Under the pieces are notes generated by a model that saw only the letters and a list, made by a program, of their open reading frames with translations, searched no databases and was not told the origin of the DNA. This document shows, piece after piece, positions 44,979-55,459 of a stretch of DNA of 64,000 nucleotides. The stretch's first letter is position 1; each line of letters begins with the position of its first letter. The DNA comes from Geotrypetes seraphini (Eukaryota; Chordata; Amphibia; Gymnophiona; Dermophiidae), in NCBI RefSeq assembly GCF_902459505.1, contig NC_047084.1, positions 495,923,013 through 495,987,012 of the forward strand. Direction: 5' to 3'. A program made the position numbers and the translations under genes.

Positions 44979-45312
44979 CCCCCTGTTTGGTTTGAGATCT
45001 GGTCGTGGGGCGGAATTGATTCTGACCTCTCCCCCTTCTTCCCCTGTTCCTGTTTTGCCATAAAAATTTTTTACTTTTGTTGGAAGAAAAACTATCTGAA
45101 GATATTGAGCTTGAACTACCCGAATTAGACATATTTGATGTTAAAACGTTAGTGTTCACAGACTGATCTGGACTCTGGAACTTCGCTCTCTTATTGGACC
45201 AATTATATACGCTGTTATTGGTATAGTCCCACTCATCCCTTTTAAACTTCTTCACTTTATTCCTTTTAATAGAATCTCGATGAGCATCCACTTTTAAATT
45301 AATCTCCCTCAT
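44959..45312 (-). CDS. PLE small basic N-terminal frame
   Basis: A 117-residue frame starting at an ATG four bases inside the element. It is Ser/Asn-rich in the middle and ends in a basic Arg/Gly stretch (NRGRRGRGQNQF), as in the N-terminal parts of other PLEs. It overlaps the start of the RT frame by 20 bases at a G run. In relatives the two parts are often one protein. The frame can be read further upstream into tRNA-array DNA, but that part is not element sequence. Confidence 0.6.
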   Translation of the reverse strand: MREINLKVDAHRDSIKRNKVKKFKRDEWDYTNNSVYNWSNKRAKFQSPDQSVNTNVLTSNMSNSGSSSSISSDSFSSNKSKKFLWQNRNRGRRGRGQNQFRPTTRSQTKQGGGDQYF

Positions 45313-45316
45313 TTGT

Positions 45317-45893
45317 AGGCATTCGTGGTCATGACGAACTAAAGGATTCTGCTCTTCACCCTGAAACATGGGAGAAACACATTTGTTCTCCCTGCTCTTT
45401 CCTATTAACAGCATTCTTGGACATAATCATCTTCTGATTCGTGATTTCACCCTGTCTAAAACATGCAATGCTTAAATGCATTCTCTTTTTGAAAGAAAAA
45501 ACACATAGATTTAATCCCTTGGGAAAGTCCTATGATATCCAGCAGGATTGCCTGTTTGATGTGCAAGGCAAAACGTAAAAAAGAAGCAATAAAATCAAAC
45601 ACCTGTCAGACTTATTCTATGCATAATGGTTTAGAAAGTAGAGAACTGGCAGTTAACGAAAAGTTTGGAAAAAGAGGACATGCCAGTTGGTAAAATGAAA
45701 GGGAGCCAACAATGGATGAAGCCTCTTCTGTTCTCTCCTGTAAGCATTCACTCATTCAAACTGACTGTTTAGAAGGGAACTTACCTTTCAGAATCTCAAT
45801 CCCTTATACCTTCATTTCTGATATCTATAGGTCACATGGACTCCTTCCAGTAAGGCTAAATACTTCTAGATTTTTCTTATGTATTTTGCATTT
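45317..45893 (-). repeat. Inverted fragment of the tRNA-Ser array unit
   Basis: Minus-strand sequence matches the array unit from the GAATACATAAGAAAAA spacer through to GACCACGAATGCCT, just short of where a tRNA gene would begin. Its orientation is opposite to the main array. It joins the PLE 5' end at 45316 and is cut on the right by a TA-target element. Confidence 0.92.
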
Positions 45894-45894
45894 A

Positions 45895-46175
45895 CCATAT
45901 TTTTCACTACTTAAGATACACTTGATCATTAGATTTAGAGGAGGAAAACATGAAAAAAGTCATTCTGAGCCAAATTCTCTCTTCCAGACTCTTCACCCAA
46001 CCCCTCACTCCTTGCCTAGCTCTGCACGATGCACCATGTCCCCCATCTCTTCCAGTCTCTGTACCCTGTCTCCTCTCTAGTGGTAGTCCGGGACAGGCAC
46101 AGGGCATGCAGGCCTAGTGGCTGGCAGACAGGTAGGGACATGGCACAGGACAGGCAGGCCTAGTGGCTGGCAGGC
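45895..46175. mobile_element. Partial TA-target TIR element (CCATAAGA family)
   Basis: It begins CCATATTTTTCACTACTTAA after TA at 45893-45894 and continues with the family words TTTAGAGGAGGAAAACA and CCAGGCTCTGT-like sequence, shared with 47.44 kb and 59.37 kb. The right terminus was not found. Confidence 0.65.
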
Positions 46176-46830
46176 ACACATTCCTCCAGACAAAATGAAG
46201 CTGTACATCTCTGGCTGAATATCAGGCCCATAGTTCTTAGCTGAGTGTATGCAAGCAGGAAATTAGCAAAGCTAAGGTTAAAAACTGTTTAGACAAGTTC
46301 ATGGAGACTCCATTTTAATAGTTCTCAGGCATAATTAGCGAAGCCATCAAACATCTCTGGATGTGAGCAACACAGACTGGATTTATTTTTTGTGAAAAGA
46401 AGAAAAAAAAGAGCTAGTAAAAACTATTATCTACTGCAGACTGATGTTGCATTAAAAGTATGTCGAAGAGAAGTAGTAGCAGTGTGGGGCATTATGAATA
46501 TCATCTTTTCATTGTACAAAGCTGGGGGCATGGAAATGTCTACAGTCCTCTGAAGCTCTGAGGCACTATTAACAGTCCTAGAAGGAACGTTTTAACGACA
46601 CTGTCCAAAAAGGATCCAAAATGTCTTCAAGAAAGCTGTTTGCATTTGTGCCCTAAACCCGAGTCCCTCCCTCTTCGTCCTTCTAGCTGGAAGCAATCTG
46701 CAGGGTGTTCAAAACTACTTTCGGCCATGCTAATTTCAGTGTATCTTTCCCTGGCCACTCTCAGCTCATCCAACGCCCACACTCACTTCTTCCTGAGAGA
46801 TTAGCCTGCATGGGAGCTGATGTGTTCTTT
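46176..46830. other. Unassigned sequence
   Basis: No coding frame. The ATGGAGACTCCATTTTAATA word (46301-46320) is reminiscent of retroviral LTR sequence, but no terminal repeats were found, so no element is claimed. Confidence 0.25.
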
Positions 46831-46853
46831 CTCCGGTGGCTGGGTTTTACTTA

Positions 46854-46962
46854 CATTGCTTTTAATGGAAGTAAAGCCGAGATGTCTCTATCTGTCCTCC
46901 TTATTTCCATTGCTTTCAGTTGAAGTAAATCCTGGATGTCTCAATATGTCCTCCTTTTTCTG
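46854..46962. repeat. Two tandem copies of a 54-bp unit
   Basis: CATTGCTTTTAATGGAAGTA with GATGTCTCTATCTGTCCTCC is followed 54 bp later by CATTGCTTTCAGTTGAAGTA with GATGTCTCAATATGTCCTCC. Confidence 0.8.
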
Positions 46963-47699
46963 GAATCATCAATCGTTCTGTTCACGTGTGCACAAAACAT
47001 GCTCACAATATATGCTCACAATAAATGCTCATAAAGTATTTAGCATTTAATTATCAGGACCTCAGTGCTACCACTCGCCACCTAATTGTTTTTGAAAGGT
47101 AGATTTACATGGATTTTTCTTTGCTGCTCATGAAATTATTTTAATAATATTCACGTTATGTTATTTATACTTTTTTTCTTTAATAAACATTATTTTTAAC
47201 ATTCTCACACAATTTAATTATGAGTTTTATAGTTTTAAAGAACCAGCTGTACTTATCTTAAAGCTGTTTCTATTGCGTGGTCTGGGGAGGTTGAACCTGG
47301 CATGTTTCGCTGACATAGGGTATCAAGGGTCCTGCCAGAGCCATTTCATACCATCCAGCTCACACAAGTTTAGCAAGTTTAATTTCATGACCAGTGAAGA
47401 AATATCCATGTAAATCTATCCACTTTCAAAAACAATTACTGTATTTTTTGCTCCATAAGATGCACCTGACCATAAGACACACCCTAGATTTAGAGGAGGA
47501 AAACAAGAAAAAAAAAATCTGAACCAAATTTTCCCTGCCAGGCTCTGTACCATGTCCCCCCTCTGGTGGTCTAGTGGTAGGCCGGGACAGGGCACAGAGC
47601 AGGCAGGCCTAGTGGCCTAGAGACAGGCAGGCAGGCAGGCCTAGTGGCAGGCAGGCTTGCCCCACATACTGAGCAGTAGTGGCTCGTGGCCAGTAGGGG

Positions 47700-48900
47700 G
47701 TGATGTCTATGGGACGGTAATGAAATGGACATCAGGACATGATAGTGCAGTATTAAGTGCTGGGTTTTCGTATGATTCTGGGTAACTCTAGTTAGATACA
47801 AGCATATGTGTCAGTTAAGGCCACGCCCAATAGAAGCGTACGAAAAACTGGTGAATAAAAATAAAAATCTGATTATGGATGTAGTCAAGGCCAGAAAAAC
47901 ACACTACAGATTAATATTAAGGGAAAGTATAATAATATTCTTTTTATGTACTTTGCTATTAGGCTAGATCATGAAGGAAATCAGGATATACATGGACTCC
48001 ATTTTGTTCTCTGTCTCTCCATTTTGTGTCAGTGACTTTCTGTCTTCTTTGTTCTCTCTGCTTTTCTTTGTGCAAAGTTTCCCGCTCGTAGCATCGTGGT
48101 TCTAATTGATACCAGATGTGCCTTAGGCTGGCTAGGAAGAAGTATCCCAAACTGAGATATAATTTGCTTTGAGTATGAATGGAATTATGAATGTTGGGCC
48201 CAAGTATGAATGGATAGATGAAGGAATTTTGTATTTAAAATGCAAGGGTTTAAAAAAAGAACAACATCTGGAAATGGTTAAGTTAGAATCAAAGATCTGT
48301 AGCAGTCAGCTCAGGGAGAGGGGGAAGACAGCCCCTCCTTTCCTCTAAGGCTGACCAATTTTCAGCACTGTTTGTCGGTGTAACATGAAACTTAGCTGTT
48401 CAAAGCAGGCTTAGAACGTTTCAGCATCTTGCCTGACACATAGACAAATTGTCTGAAATAAGTTTTAAGAATGATAAAAGGAATATTGGATATGTTATAA
48501 AATGTTAATGTATATTCAGAAATGAATGTAAACAAAACAAATGTAATTTCTGAAACTTTTAAATGTAGAGGAATTTTCTTTGTCTAACTTTTAAGACCAC
48601 CTCTGTTAATTTTGATTGGCCCACACAGCCAATGATGTCACACTGAGCCAAAGGTATATAATGGGGTGTTGCGAAGTATTGAGCTGAGTTCGTTATCAGA
48701 AGGCCAGCATTTTGGCAACTATAATGACCTCCCACTAATGCAACTCTTAATGCAATTATGCTTTATTCTTTTGAGTTTCATAATGAAAAAATATAAACAA
48801 TAACTAAATAAATAATTATGTTTTGGTAAAACCTTGCGTTAGCGTCATTTTCTATGTTTTTTGTTATTTTTCACACCTTGAGTGAAAGCTAGCAGCTTAA
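47700..48900. other. Insert of unknown type with promoter-like texture (possible LTR fossil)
   Basis: It includes GGACTCCATTTTGTTCTCTG (about 47994) and a TATA-like GGTATATAATGGGG (48651-48664), with A/T-rich possible polyadenylation words 150 bp later. This pattern recalls a solo LTR, but matching ends and a target duplication were not found, so the family is open. Confidence 0.25.
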
Positions 48901-48954
48901 TTGGCAACTGCAGCTTTATGAGTGTGCAGGCGTCCAATGCCCATGCTCAATACC

Positions 48955-49200
48955 CCAGTACCTTAAATCATACTCCCATGTGCCCCCAAGTACCTTAAAT
49001 CATCCCCCCATACCTCCATGTGCACCCAGTACCTTAAATCATCCCCCATACCCCCACATGCCCCCCAGTTCCTTAAATCATCCCCTATCCCCCACGTGCC
49101 TTCCAGTTCCTTAAATCATTCCCCCACGTACCTCCCCAGTACCTTTTTTAATCAACCCCCGTACCTTTAAACATACCCCTCGGTACCTTTTTAAATTCCT
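48955..49200. repeat. Degenerate tandem repeat, period about 45 bp
   Basis: CAGTACCTTAAATCAT and CCCCCATACC-type words recur six or more times, part of the surrounding TIR element. Confidence 0.75.
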
Positions 49201-49734
49201 CCCTCCTTAGACACCTCTTATCTTTCCCAGCCAGCACGCACACAAGCCAGAAGCACAGAGATCAGTAGCAAGTCCTCCACGCTCCCGCCTGGGCCTGCTC
49301 CAATCTTCAAATGCCTGCAGTCAGTTCTCACGAGTCTCACGAGTCCTACGAGAGCTGACTCCAGCCATTCGGAGATCAGCGCAGGCCCATGCGGGAACGC
49401 CGAGGGCTTCTTCCTGATCTTTGTGCTTCTGGCCTGTGGCACCGCTGGCCGGGAAATTCGCTGAACCACCAGGTATGACGGCAGCGAGCGGGCAGGTGGG
49501 TGGGTTTAAAAATGCAGTGGTGTGTTTAAAAAAAAATGCAGCAGCGAGGGGTTAAAAAGATGCGGCGGCAGTGGGGGGGTTAAAAAGATGTGGCAGCAGG
49601 TTGAACAAATTCATATTGTTGCTTCATAAGACGCACTTACATTTCTACCCCCTTTTTGGGGGTGGAAAAAATGCGTCTTACGGAGTGAAAAATATGGTAG
49701 GCAGTGAGTGATGGCGCTGAGGTCTTGGTAATTA

Positions 49735-50419
49735 CCGTATTTTTTGCTCCATAAGATGTATTTTATTCCCCAATAAAGTGGGTGGAAATAAGGGTGCGTC
49801 TTATGGAGCGAATACCCCTCCTTAAATCAATTCAAATCAATCAATTCAAATCTTATTACTAACATTTAAAACTCGCTTATGTAACCAGCCAGAATTTATC
49901 AACAAGCTTTTCATTCCATATAGCCCACCCAAAACTCTTTGTTCATTCATACATAACCTCCTCACTATCCCATCTTTAAAACATATTAATACGATGCGAT
50001 CTAATATCTTCTCTGTTAGCTTTTCTGTTACTGTGAGTCACGAGAACTGACAGCAGTCATTCAGGGAGCAACGCAGGACCATGCAGGAGCGCGAAAAGCT
50101 TGAACCTGCCTTGTGCACCGCTCTGCTGGAAGAGAGAACAGTTGCCCAGCGAAGGAGGGACAGGAGCACAGAAAGCTCCTGCCAATACAGTGCTGGACCA
50201 ATGGAAGTTTAAAAAAAAGGTAGCCCGGAGGGGGGGGGGCTGCCTACCACTAGACCTGCCTTGTACCCTGTCCCAGCCTACCACTAGACCACCAGATAGG
50301 GGACAGGGGACAGGGGACAGGGCAGATGGGTGGGCAGAATTTTTTTCCTTGGTTTTCCTCCTCTACAGGGGTGGGGGGTGTCCTATGGTTGGGTGTTTCC
50401 TATAGAACAAAAAATATGG
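49735..50419. mobile_element. TA-target TIR element (CCATAAGA family), 685 bp
   Basis: The ends CCGTATTTTTTGCTCCATAA and the complement of TATAGAACAAAAAATATGG are flanked by TA. It is the second insertion in the same arm, and the left arm (AATTATCAGGACC) gives the empty-site sequence. It is non-coding and includes an AATCAATTCAAATC repeat near 49.83 kb. Confidence 0.8.
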
Positions 50420-50885
50420 TAAATGCTGATGACTTTAAGAGCATATACTGTGAGCATATTTTGTGTGCATTTGGGTGAACAGAAGGATTGATGATTTATG
50501 AGTGAGTCGCCTAAGCATATTTGAATCCTATATAATAAAAGCCTAATTGCGCATGCGCACTTAGGGTTTCGTGATCCCTGCGGCCGTGTTTTCTGATCCA
50601 TGGCCGGATTCTATTTTAGAACCCGGCGGCAGGTAACACTCTGGCCATTCCCCTCCTCCTGCCCTCACTCACCAACCGCTGGAGGAAGCGCAGGCAAGCA
50701 CTCTCCCTGCCCGCCACCCTGTCACTCCTCACAAGCGCATGATGCCGAGTCAACAGGCCAGTGCCCAGAAAAAGCCCCGACACAGCACCAACCACAAGGG
50801 AATTGCGCACAGGAGCCCCGCCCCAACACAACCCTCCAAGACAAGGTGGGCCCTTATGACGATGCCTGCAGCTACGAGCAGCCAG

Positions 50886-51826
50886 CAGGGAAGAGATGCT
50901 GCTGGACTGGGGGAGCAGGGAAGAGGGACAGGGGAAGCAGGGAAGAGGTGCTACTGGGCCAGGGGAGCAGGGAAGAGGGCCAGGGGGAGCAGGAAAGAGG
51001 TGCTACTGGACAGGGGGAACAAGGAAGAGGGACAGGGGAGCAGGGAAGAGGTGCTACTGGACCAGGGGAGCAGGGAAGAGGGCCAGGGGGAGCAGGAAAG
51101 AGGTGCTACTGGACAGGGGGAACAAGGAAGAGGGACAGGGGAGCAGGGAAGAGGTGCTACTGGACCAGGGGAGCAGGGAAGAGGGACAGGGGGAGCAGGG
51201 AAGAGGTGCTACTGGACAGGGGAGCAATGAAGAGGGACAGGGGGAGCAGGGAAGAGGTGCTACTGGACCGGGGGAGCAATGAAGAGGGACAGGGGGAGCA
51301 GGGAAGAGGTGCTACTGGACTGAGGGAGCAATGAAGAGGGACAGGGGGAGCAGGGAAGAGGTGCTACTGGGCCGGGGGAGCAGGAAAGAGGTGCTACTGG
51401 ACCGGGGGAGCAATGAAGAGGGACAGGGGGAGCAAGGAAGAGGTGCTAATGGGCCGGGGGAGCAATGAAGAGGGACAGGGGAACAGGGAAGAGGTGCTAC
51501 TGGTCCGGGGGAGCAGGGAATAGGGACAGGGGGAGCAGGGAAGAGGTGCTACTGGGCTGGGGGAGCGATGAAGAGGGACAGGGGGAGCAGGGAAGAGGGA
51601 CAGGGGGAGCAGGGAAGAGGTGCTACTGGGCCGGGGGAGCAATGAAGAGGGACAGGAGGAGCAGGGAAGAGGTGCTACTGGGCCGGGGGAGCAATGAAGA
51701 GGGACGGGGGAGCAGGGAAAAGGTGCTACTGGGCCGGGGGAGCAATGAAGAGGGCCAGGGGGAGCAGGGAAGAGGTGCTACTGGGCCGGGGGAGCAATGA
51801 AGAGGGACAGGGGAAGCAGGGAAGAG
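50886..51826 (+). repeat. Helitron minisatellite, period about 52 bp
   Basis: About 18 units of GAGGTGCTACTGGGCCGGGG, AGCAATGAAGAGGGACAGGG and GGAGCAGGGAA, with GGACAGG/GGACCAGG variants on the left and GGGCCGG on the right. Because period and frame interact, long Gly/Arg-rich open frames appear, but these are not genes. Confidence 0.92.
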
Positions 51827-53936
51827 AAACATAGAAACATAGAAAGATGACGGCAGAAAAGGGCCACAGCCCATCAAGTCTGCCCACTCCATTTACCCAC
51901 CCTATTAAGTCTGAGTGCTAATGACTTAGTTCCTTAACTCGACCGTCATAGGGATCCCACGTGGATGTCCCATTTATTCTTAAAGTCGAGCACACTGGTG
52001 GCCTTGATCACCTGCACCGGAAGTTTGTTCCAGTGATCTATCACCCTTTCTGTGAAGAAATACTTCCTGATGTCACCACTAAATTTCCCTCCTCTGAGTT
52101 TGAGCGGGTGCCCCCTTGTGACCGAGGGTCCCTTGGGAAAGAATATATCGTTTTCCACCTCTACACGACCTGTGACGTACTTGAATGTCTCGATCATGTC
52201 ACCCCTTTCCCTGCGCTCCTCTAGGGTATAGAGCTGCAGCTTGCCCAGTCTTTCTTCGTATGAGAGACCCTTGAGTCCAGCGACCATCCTAGTGGCCATC
52301 CGCTGGACCGACTCAGCTCGAAGCACATCTTTCCGGTAATGTGGCCTCCAGAATTGCACACAGTATTCCAGATGAGGTCTCACCATGGTTCTGTAGAGTG
52401 GCATTATGACTTCAGGTTTGCGGCTGACGAAGCTTCTATTGATACATCCCATCATTTGTCTTGCCTTGGATGAGGCCTTCTCTACTTGTTTGGCAGCCTT
52501 CATGTCTGCGCTGATGATCACTCCCAAGTCCCGTTCTTCTGAAGTCTTAGCTAGTATTTCTCCACTCAAGGTGTATGTTCTGCATGGATTTCTGCTACCG
52601 AGATGCATGACTTTACACTTCTTAGCGTTGAAGCCCAGCTGCCATGTTGAGGACCAGTTTTCCAATGTGATCAGATCCTGCATCATACTATCTTTGAGAT
52701 TGCTTTCACCTACTATATTACACAGTTTGGCGTCGTCGGCAAACTGCTACTTTACCCTGAAGCCCTCGGATCAAGTCCCTTATGAATATGTTGAAAAGGG
52801 ATGGTCCCAGGACTGAGCCCTGCGGCACTCCACTAGTCACTTCCGATGTCTCAGAGAGGGTGCCATTGACCACCACCCTCTGAAGTCTTCCACTCAGCCA
52901 CTCCTTGACCCATGCAGTTAGTTTCTCACCTAACCCCATTGATTTCATCTTGTTTAATAGTCTACGGTGTGGGACACTGTCAAAGGCTTTACTGAAATCC
53001 AAGTACACTATGTCCAGAGACTCTTCCAGTCAAAGAAGCTGATAAGATTGGACTGGCATGACCTGCCCCTAGTGAATCCATGTTGGCAGGGATCCCTCAG
53101 ATTCCCCTCATCCAGTATTGTGTCCAGTTTGCCTTTAAGTAGGGTTTCCATGAGTTTACACACTATTGATGTGAGACTCACTGGTCTGTAATTCGCAGCC
53201 TCCGCTCTGCAACCCTTCTTGTGCAGAGGAACAACGTTGGCAGTTTTCCAGTCCAGGGGGACTCTCCCCGTTCTCAGGGAGAGATTGAAGAGCATGGCTA
53301 ACGGTTCCGCCAAAATATCGCATAACTCTCTTAGCACTCTTGGGTGCAAATTGTCCGGTCCCATGGCTTTGTTCACCTTGAGTCCTGACAGTTCTCTGTA
53401 AACATCAGCTGGTGTGAACTCAAAATTCTGAAATGGGTCTTCCATGCTTTGCTTTGCTTCCAGCTGTGGCCCGTGTCCCGGTGCCTCGCATGTAAAGACT
53501 GAACAGAAGTAATCATTCAGTATTTTGGCTTTATCGGAATCTGTTTCCGCATAATTCCCGTTTGGCATTCTAAGGCGTACTATCCCGTTTGCGTTCTTTT
53601 TCCTGTCGCTAATGTATCTGAAGAAAGATTTGTCCCCTTTCTTAATGTTCTTCGCTAGAGTTTCTTCCGTTCGAAGTTTGGCCTCCCTGACTGCTGTTTT
53701 GACCGCTGCAGACTTTGTCCTGTATTCAATGTTAGCTTCTTTTTCCCCGGTGCGTTTGTATGAGAGAAATGCTTTTTTCTTCTCCTTGACTAGGTACGAG
53801 ACCTCATCTGTGAACCATTGGGGTTTCTTTTTCCTTTGTTGTTTGGTTACCAATTTTATGTAGCGGATAGTTGCCTCATGAAGGATCGATTTCAAGGTTG
53901 ACCACATAGCTTCCACATTATCAGTCACTTTTTGAA
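51827..53936 (-). mobile_element. CR1 LINE, 5'-truncated, inserted in the Helitron minisatellite
   Basis: Minus-strand ORF2 lacks the endonuclease and begins in the linker (KPQWFTDEVSYLVKEKKKAF). It continues through RT blocks VVPLHKKG and [44 protein letters not shown] and a FADD box that lies out of frame near 52735, to the C-terminus ([28 protein letters not shown]). At least two frameshifts break it. The 3' end shows the CR1-style octamer repeat (AACATAGA on the plus strand) at 51829-51845. Minisatellite resumes at 53937. Confidence 0.92.
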
Positions 53937-54065
53937 CCTGCTACTGGGCCGGGGGAGCGATGAAGAGGGACAGGGGGAGCAGGGAAGAGGGACAGGGGGA
54001 GCAGGGAAGATGTGCTACTGGGCCGGGGGAGCAATGAAGAGGGACAGGGGGAGCAAGGAAAGGTA
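53937..54065 (+). repeat. Helitron minisatellite, right remainder
   Basis: The same GCTACTGGGCCGGGGGAGC units resume directly after the CR1, proving that the CR1 landed inside the array. Confidence 0.92.
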
Positions 54066-54457
54066 CTGCTGGACAGGGGAGTAGAGTAGGGAGGGAAATG
54101 CTGCTAGTGAGAAAAGGGGGCTCGGGCTGAAAGTGAACAGATGGGAGAAGGGGGCTGAGGGGGGTAAAATTGGGTTTGGAGCTGGGGCTGAAAATAGGAG
54201 ACATGTGAGGGAAGGAGGCTTTACTAGCACCCGTTAATGTAACGGGCTTAAACACTAGTATGTTTATAAGAAAGCCAATATTATTAATTGGATTTAGCTC
54301 CTTTTTCTGCAGCCATATGGCAACCCTAATTTACACCTATCTTAACTAGACTACTGGTCTACTAGGGTCTCTAAGGTAGTCCTGGAAAGGATCTATGAGT
54401 GATGGGAGAGCAGCACTTGTGATTGGGGACCTGCTTTTGGCCACCATCTAAAACTTA

Positions 54458-54628
54458 GGGCCTCTTCTATCAAACTGCGCTAGAAGTTTGTAGTGCGATG
54501 AGCCACTTTGAATGGCCCGCACTGCTTCGGACGCTCACAGAGTTCATATGAACATCGGTAGTAGCGCGGGACGTTCAGTGCGGGTCCCTGCATTAAAAAC
54601 TGCTAGCACAGTTTGATAGAAGAGGCCC
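54458..54628. mobile_element. 171-bp foldback TIR element in a TA target
   Basis: GGGCCTCTTCTATCAAACTG on the left pairs with CAGTTTGATAGAAGAGGCCC on the right without mismatch. TA flanks both ends. It belongs to the GC-hairpin family of 5.9-6.6 kb. Confidence 0.88.
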
Positions 54629-55020
54629 TAAGTAACCTTGTAGGTACCTAGAAGGAGATCCTGTCCCATTTCAGTTAAGGGTCTTGAATATCAGAGATAA
54701 ATTTAACCCTGTATTAGCCAGTTGTATGTCTAATTTTTCAGGCTAAAAGTATACATTTTTTCAGGAAGTTTAACTGAAAATTTACTTCTTTGTATTTTAA
54801 GAATAAAGGACAAATATTCCTATGAGTCTGCTGCACAAATAAAAAGTATAATGTTATACAGACAGGATATCCATATAAAGCTATTTAGCATATCCAACAT
54901 ACATTTTATTGCTGCTGAAAATTTACCTCAGAACTCCTATATGATTATCTTTTCTGCATTCACATCTATAGTGAACAAAAGTTTTGCATTCCTTAAAATA
55001 TTGCAGTGTTTTGAAATTCC
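54629..55020. other. Unassigned AT-rich sequence
   Basis: No supported feature. Confidence 0.35.
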
Positions 55021-55023
55021 CTA

Positions 55024-55160
55024 TCTTTACAAAACTGCGATTGCGGTTTTTCATGCAGGCTGACGTGCTGAATGCTCTGCGCTGCTCCCAATACTCATAG
55101 AGTTCCTATGAGCGTCAGGAGCAGTGCAGAGCATTCAGTGCACCGATCTGTGCTAAAAAA
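55024..55160. mobile_element. Partial small TIR element (GC-hairpin family)
   Basis: It carries the family core GAATGCTCTGCGCTGCTCCC, ATAGAGTTCCTATGAGCGTC and its inverted partner, close to 6.3-6.4 kb. The termini are eroded. Confidence 0.6.
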
Positions 55161-55189
55161 AACCCAAACAAACAAATATTGCTATCACA

Positions 55190-55370
55190 GGTGTTTTTTT
55201 TTTGTTCAAAAAATTTTATTGAGTTTGGTATATTAAGTACAATAAATGTTAACAAGGGCAAGAAACATGCACGTTGCACCAATGCAATGAGTCACAAGAA
55301 ATTATCTACATAATGTGATACAGCAGGCAGACCCATGCCACAGTTTTGTAAAAGGAGGGGGGTTTAAACT
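55190..55370 (-). mobile_element. L1-type LINE 3' tail
   Basis: A T run (minus-strand poly(A)) is followed by GTTCAAAAAATTTTATTGAG, the complement of a typical L1 tail with AATAAAA. It is 5'-truncated UTR only. Confidence 0.6.
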
Positions 55371-55459
55371 TAAATAGGATACACATGTTTGTTTAAAGTC
55401 TGAATGCTGCTCTATTGTTTGATATGACCCTTGATAAATTTGGCACATTTTGAATCCCA

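Larger units (their letters stand above)
40175..45316 (-). mobile_element. Penelope-like element, nearly full length
   Basis: A minus-strand PLE about 5.1 kb long including a later 477-bp Tigger-type insertion. From its 5' side (right) it carries a small basic first frame, the RT/GIY-YIG frame, then a long 3' region. That region contains direct repeats of roughly 270 bp (compare 41268-41440 with 42026-42195; GACGCCATTTAT-like words recur at 41.97, 42.2 and 42.5 kb) and a hammerhead-like motif at 40329-40370. About two reading-frame breaks are apparent. Both ends meet tRNA-array sequence, but in opposite orientations. Confidence 0.85.
47439..49697. mobile_element. TA-target TIR element (CCATAAGA family), 2.26 kb
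   Basis: The ends CTGTATTTTTTGCTCCATAA and the complement of GGAGTGAAAAATATGG are flanked by TA. The uninterrupted arm at 47.07 kb shows the empty site. Its interior has GGCAGGCAGGCCTAGTGG repeats (47590-47660), an unrelated insert (about 47.7-48.9 kb) and a run of TACCTTAAATCATCCCCC repeats (48955-49200). No transposase. Confidence 0.8.
46965..50500. mobile_element. Inverted-repeat PLE-like structure with two nested TIR elements
   Basis: The left arm (46965-47130: AATCATCAATCGTTCTGTTC, ATGCTCACAATATATGCTCA, AGGTAGATTTACATGG) is the reverse complement of right-hand pieces at 47380-47438, 49700-49734 and 50422-50500. The right arm is split by the elements at 47439-49697 and 49735-50419. The centre holds a worn hammerhead-like motif on the minus strand (47293-47334, GCGAAACATGCC). 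No RT is present. Confidence 0.6.
50526..54258 (+). mobile_element. Non-autonomous Helitron, split by a CR1
   Basis: The 5' end TCCTATATAATAAAAGCC and the 3' end CACTAG are preceded by the hairpin CCCGTTAATGTAACGGG (54230-54246), twelve bases before the end. Host A precedes and T follows, as expected for insertion between A and T without duplication. Without the CR1 (51827-53936) it is about 1.6 kb, mostly a 52-bp minisatellite. No Rep/helicase sequence was found, so it relied on another copy. Confidence 0.82.

Noticed and set aside
45313-45414. Extension of the PLE first frame into array DNA
   Set aside because: The extra 34 codons are tRNA-array flank read by chance in the same frame; the element begins near 45316.
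46176-46830. Retroviral LTR
   Set aside because: Only a short word resembles LTR sequence; no ends, no target duplication and no internal retroviral genes are visible.
50600-51800. Gly/Arg/Glu-rich 244-codon frame and overlapping frames
   Set aside because: They are translations of the 52-bp Helitron minisatellite in all three frames, with no start context or domain.
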